Assembly (NCBI RefSeq): GCF_900105045.1
Contig: NZ_LT629739.1
Span: forward strand, 2,604,001 to 2,668,000
Direction of reading: 5' to 3'
DNA from: Brevibacterium picturae
Lineage (GTDB): Bacteria > Actinomycetota > Actinomycetes > Actinomycetales > Brevibacteriaceae
Length of the DNA stretch: 64,000 nt
Position numbers and translations under genes: made by a program. Below are positions 63,559 through 64,000 of this stretch, piece after piece. Under the pieces are notes generated by a model that was not told where the DNA came from, made no database searches, and was given only the letters and a program-made list of their open reading frames with translations. How positions within the stretch are numbered: the first letter of the stretch is position 1; each line of letters starts with the position of its first letter.

Positions 63559-64000
63559 GTGAGTACGGGAACAGATCACAACGACAACGCCATCGATGGC
63601 GCGGAACGGGCAGCCTCCTCGGCCGCGACGGGGGATGGAGGCGTGCCCGCAAGCATCCCGAGCCACGATGGCCCGGACGTCGACGCAACGGGCCGACCGC
63701 TGGCGATCGTGCCGGCCAAGGTGCCGTGGCTCGAGTTCGCGGTCTTCGTTGCGGTCGCGGTGATCCTGGCCTGGCTCGTGTGCCTGCCGTTGTGGTTGAG
63801 CGGTGAGGGCATGGGCAATGCACTGCTGGTGCAGATCTCGGGGGCGGCGATGATGTTCACCCCGCTGGTCGCTGTGGTCGTGGCGATGATCGTCCAGCGC
63901 CGCCGTGCCGGTGAACCTCGGGCCAGCATTCTCAGATACCTCGGCATGTGGCCGCTGCGTCCCTTCGGTCGGGTCCTGGGGATGACCGCGCTCGCCTTCT
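63559..64000 (+). CDS. CPBP-family membrane protease, 3' partial
   Basis: A reading frame of at least 147 residues runs off the right edge. It starts at GTG (MSTGTDHNDNAIDGAE) with GGGGGAG upstream. A disordered N-terminus of about 50 residues is followed by membrane helices (LEFAVFVAVAVILAWLVCLPLWL and MMFTPLVAVVVAMIV) and ILRYLGMWPLRPFGRVLGM, a pattern seen before the catalytic domain of CPBP (CAAX protease and bacteriocin-processing) proteins. The catalytic motifs (EExxxR and HxxxN) would lie beyond the window, so the family call is tentative. Confidence 0.6.
   Translation, partial: MSTGTDHNDNAIDGAERAASSAATGDGGVPASIPSHDGPDVDATGRPLAIVPAKVPWLEFAVFVAVAVILAWLVCLPLWLSGEGMGNALLVQISGAAMMFTPLVAVVVAMIVQRRRAGEPRASILRYLGMWPLRPFGRVLGMTALAF

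Overview
The window is high-GC chromosomal DNA from an actinobacterium. A dnaK-grpE-dnaJ-hspR operon with HspR-type operators, an LCP cell-wall protein, LPXTG surface proteins, a bacterial proteasome activator (Bpa), GTP-type PEP carboxykinase, frequent GTG/TTG starts and ATGA/TAATG stop-start overlaps all fit Actinomycetota. The gene set looks most like Brevibacterium or a close Micrococcales relative, but that assignment is inference without a database search.

Layout. 1-3.4 kb: periplasmic zinc capture (AztD-like chaperone, AztC zinc-binding lipoprotein, second AztD lipoprotein). 3.5-7.5 kb: L-lactate uptake and oxidation (lldR divergent from lldP-lldD, with a promoter and operator that can be read directly). 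7.6-13.1 kb: a short UvrA-like ABC protein and a DHA2-type MFS gene destroyed by an ISL3-family element (perfect 8-bp target duplication) plus two single-base frameshifts. 13.3-17.8 kb: the heat-shock operon with two HAIR-like sites. 17.9-21.8 kb: two paralogous LPXTG surface proteins. 22-30 kb: lipid kinase, serS, two convergent HAD phosphatases, a bpa operon, a quinone oxidoreductase and ilvA. 30-32.5 kb: a maltokinase-like protein that has lost its catalytic acidic residues and carries a long low-complexity tail. 32.6 kb: tRNA-Ser(UGA). 32.9-38 kb: an APC permease divergent from a metallo-beta-lactamase-fold hydrolase and a C45 Ntn-acyltransferase, then a protein with an internal duplication. 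38-44 kb: TetR regulator with tandem operators, an MMPL exporter carrying a C-terminal degenerate ABC-ATPase-like domain, and a YhgE/Pip partner. 44.4-48.9 kb: an FAD/NAD(P)-binding protein overlapping an LCP protein. 49.3 kb: tRNA-Ser(GCU). 49.5-54.3 kb: PucR regulator divergent from mmsA and a class III aminotransferase (beta-amino-acid or beta-alanine catabolism). 54.5-56.8 kb: Pit-type phosphate transporter, a small membrane protein and a membrane protein frameshifted at a C6 tract. 57-64 kb: pckG with a CRP/GlxR-like site, a small tetraspan protein, tRNA-Arg(ACG), an alpha/beta hydrolase, a DNA-alkylation-repair protein, argG and the start of a CPBP-family membrane protease.

Most of the window is ordinary core metabolism. 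The items most worth a second look are the MMPL-ABC-like fusion with its YhgE partner, the maltokinase-fold probable pseudokinase, a helically phased TCAGG array between ilvA and that gene, the MBL/C45 hydrolase module, and the decayed MFS gene carrying the insertion sequence. I found no CRISPR array, phage, integrase or recognised defence system.
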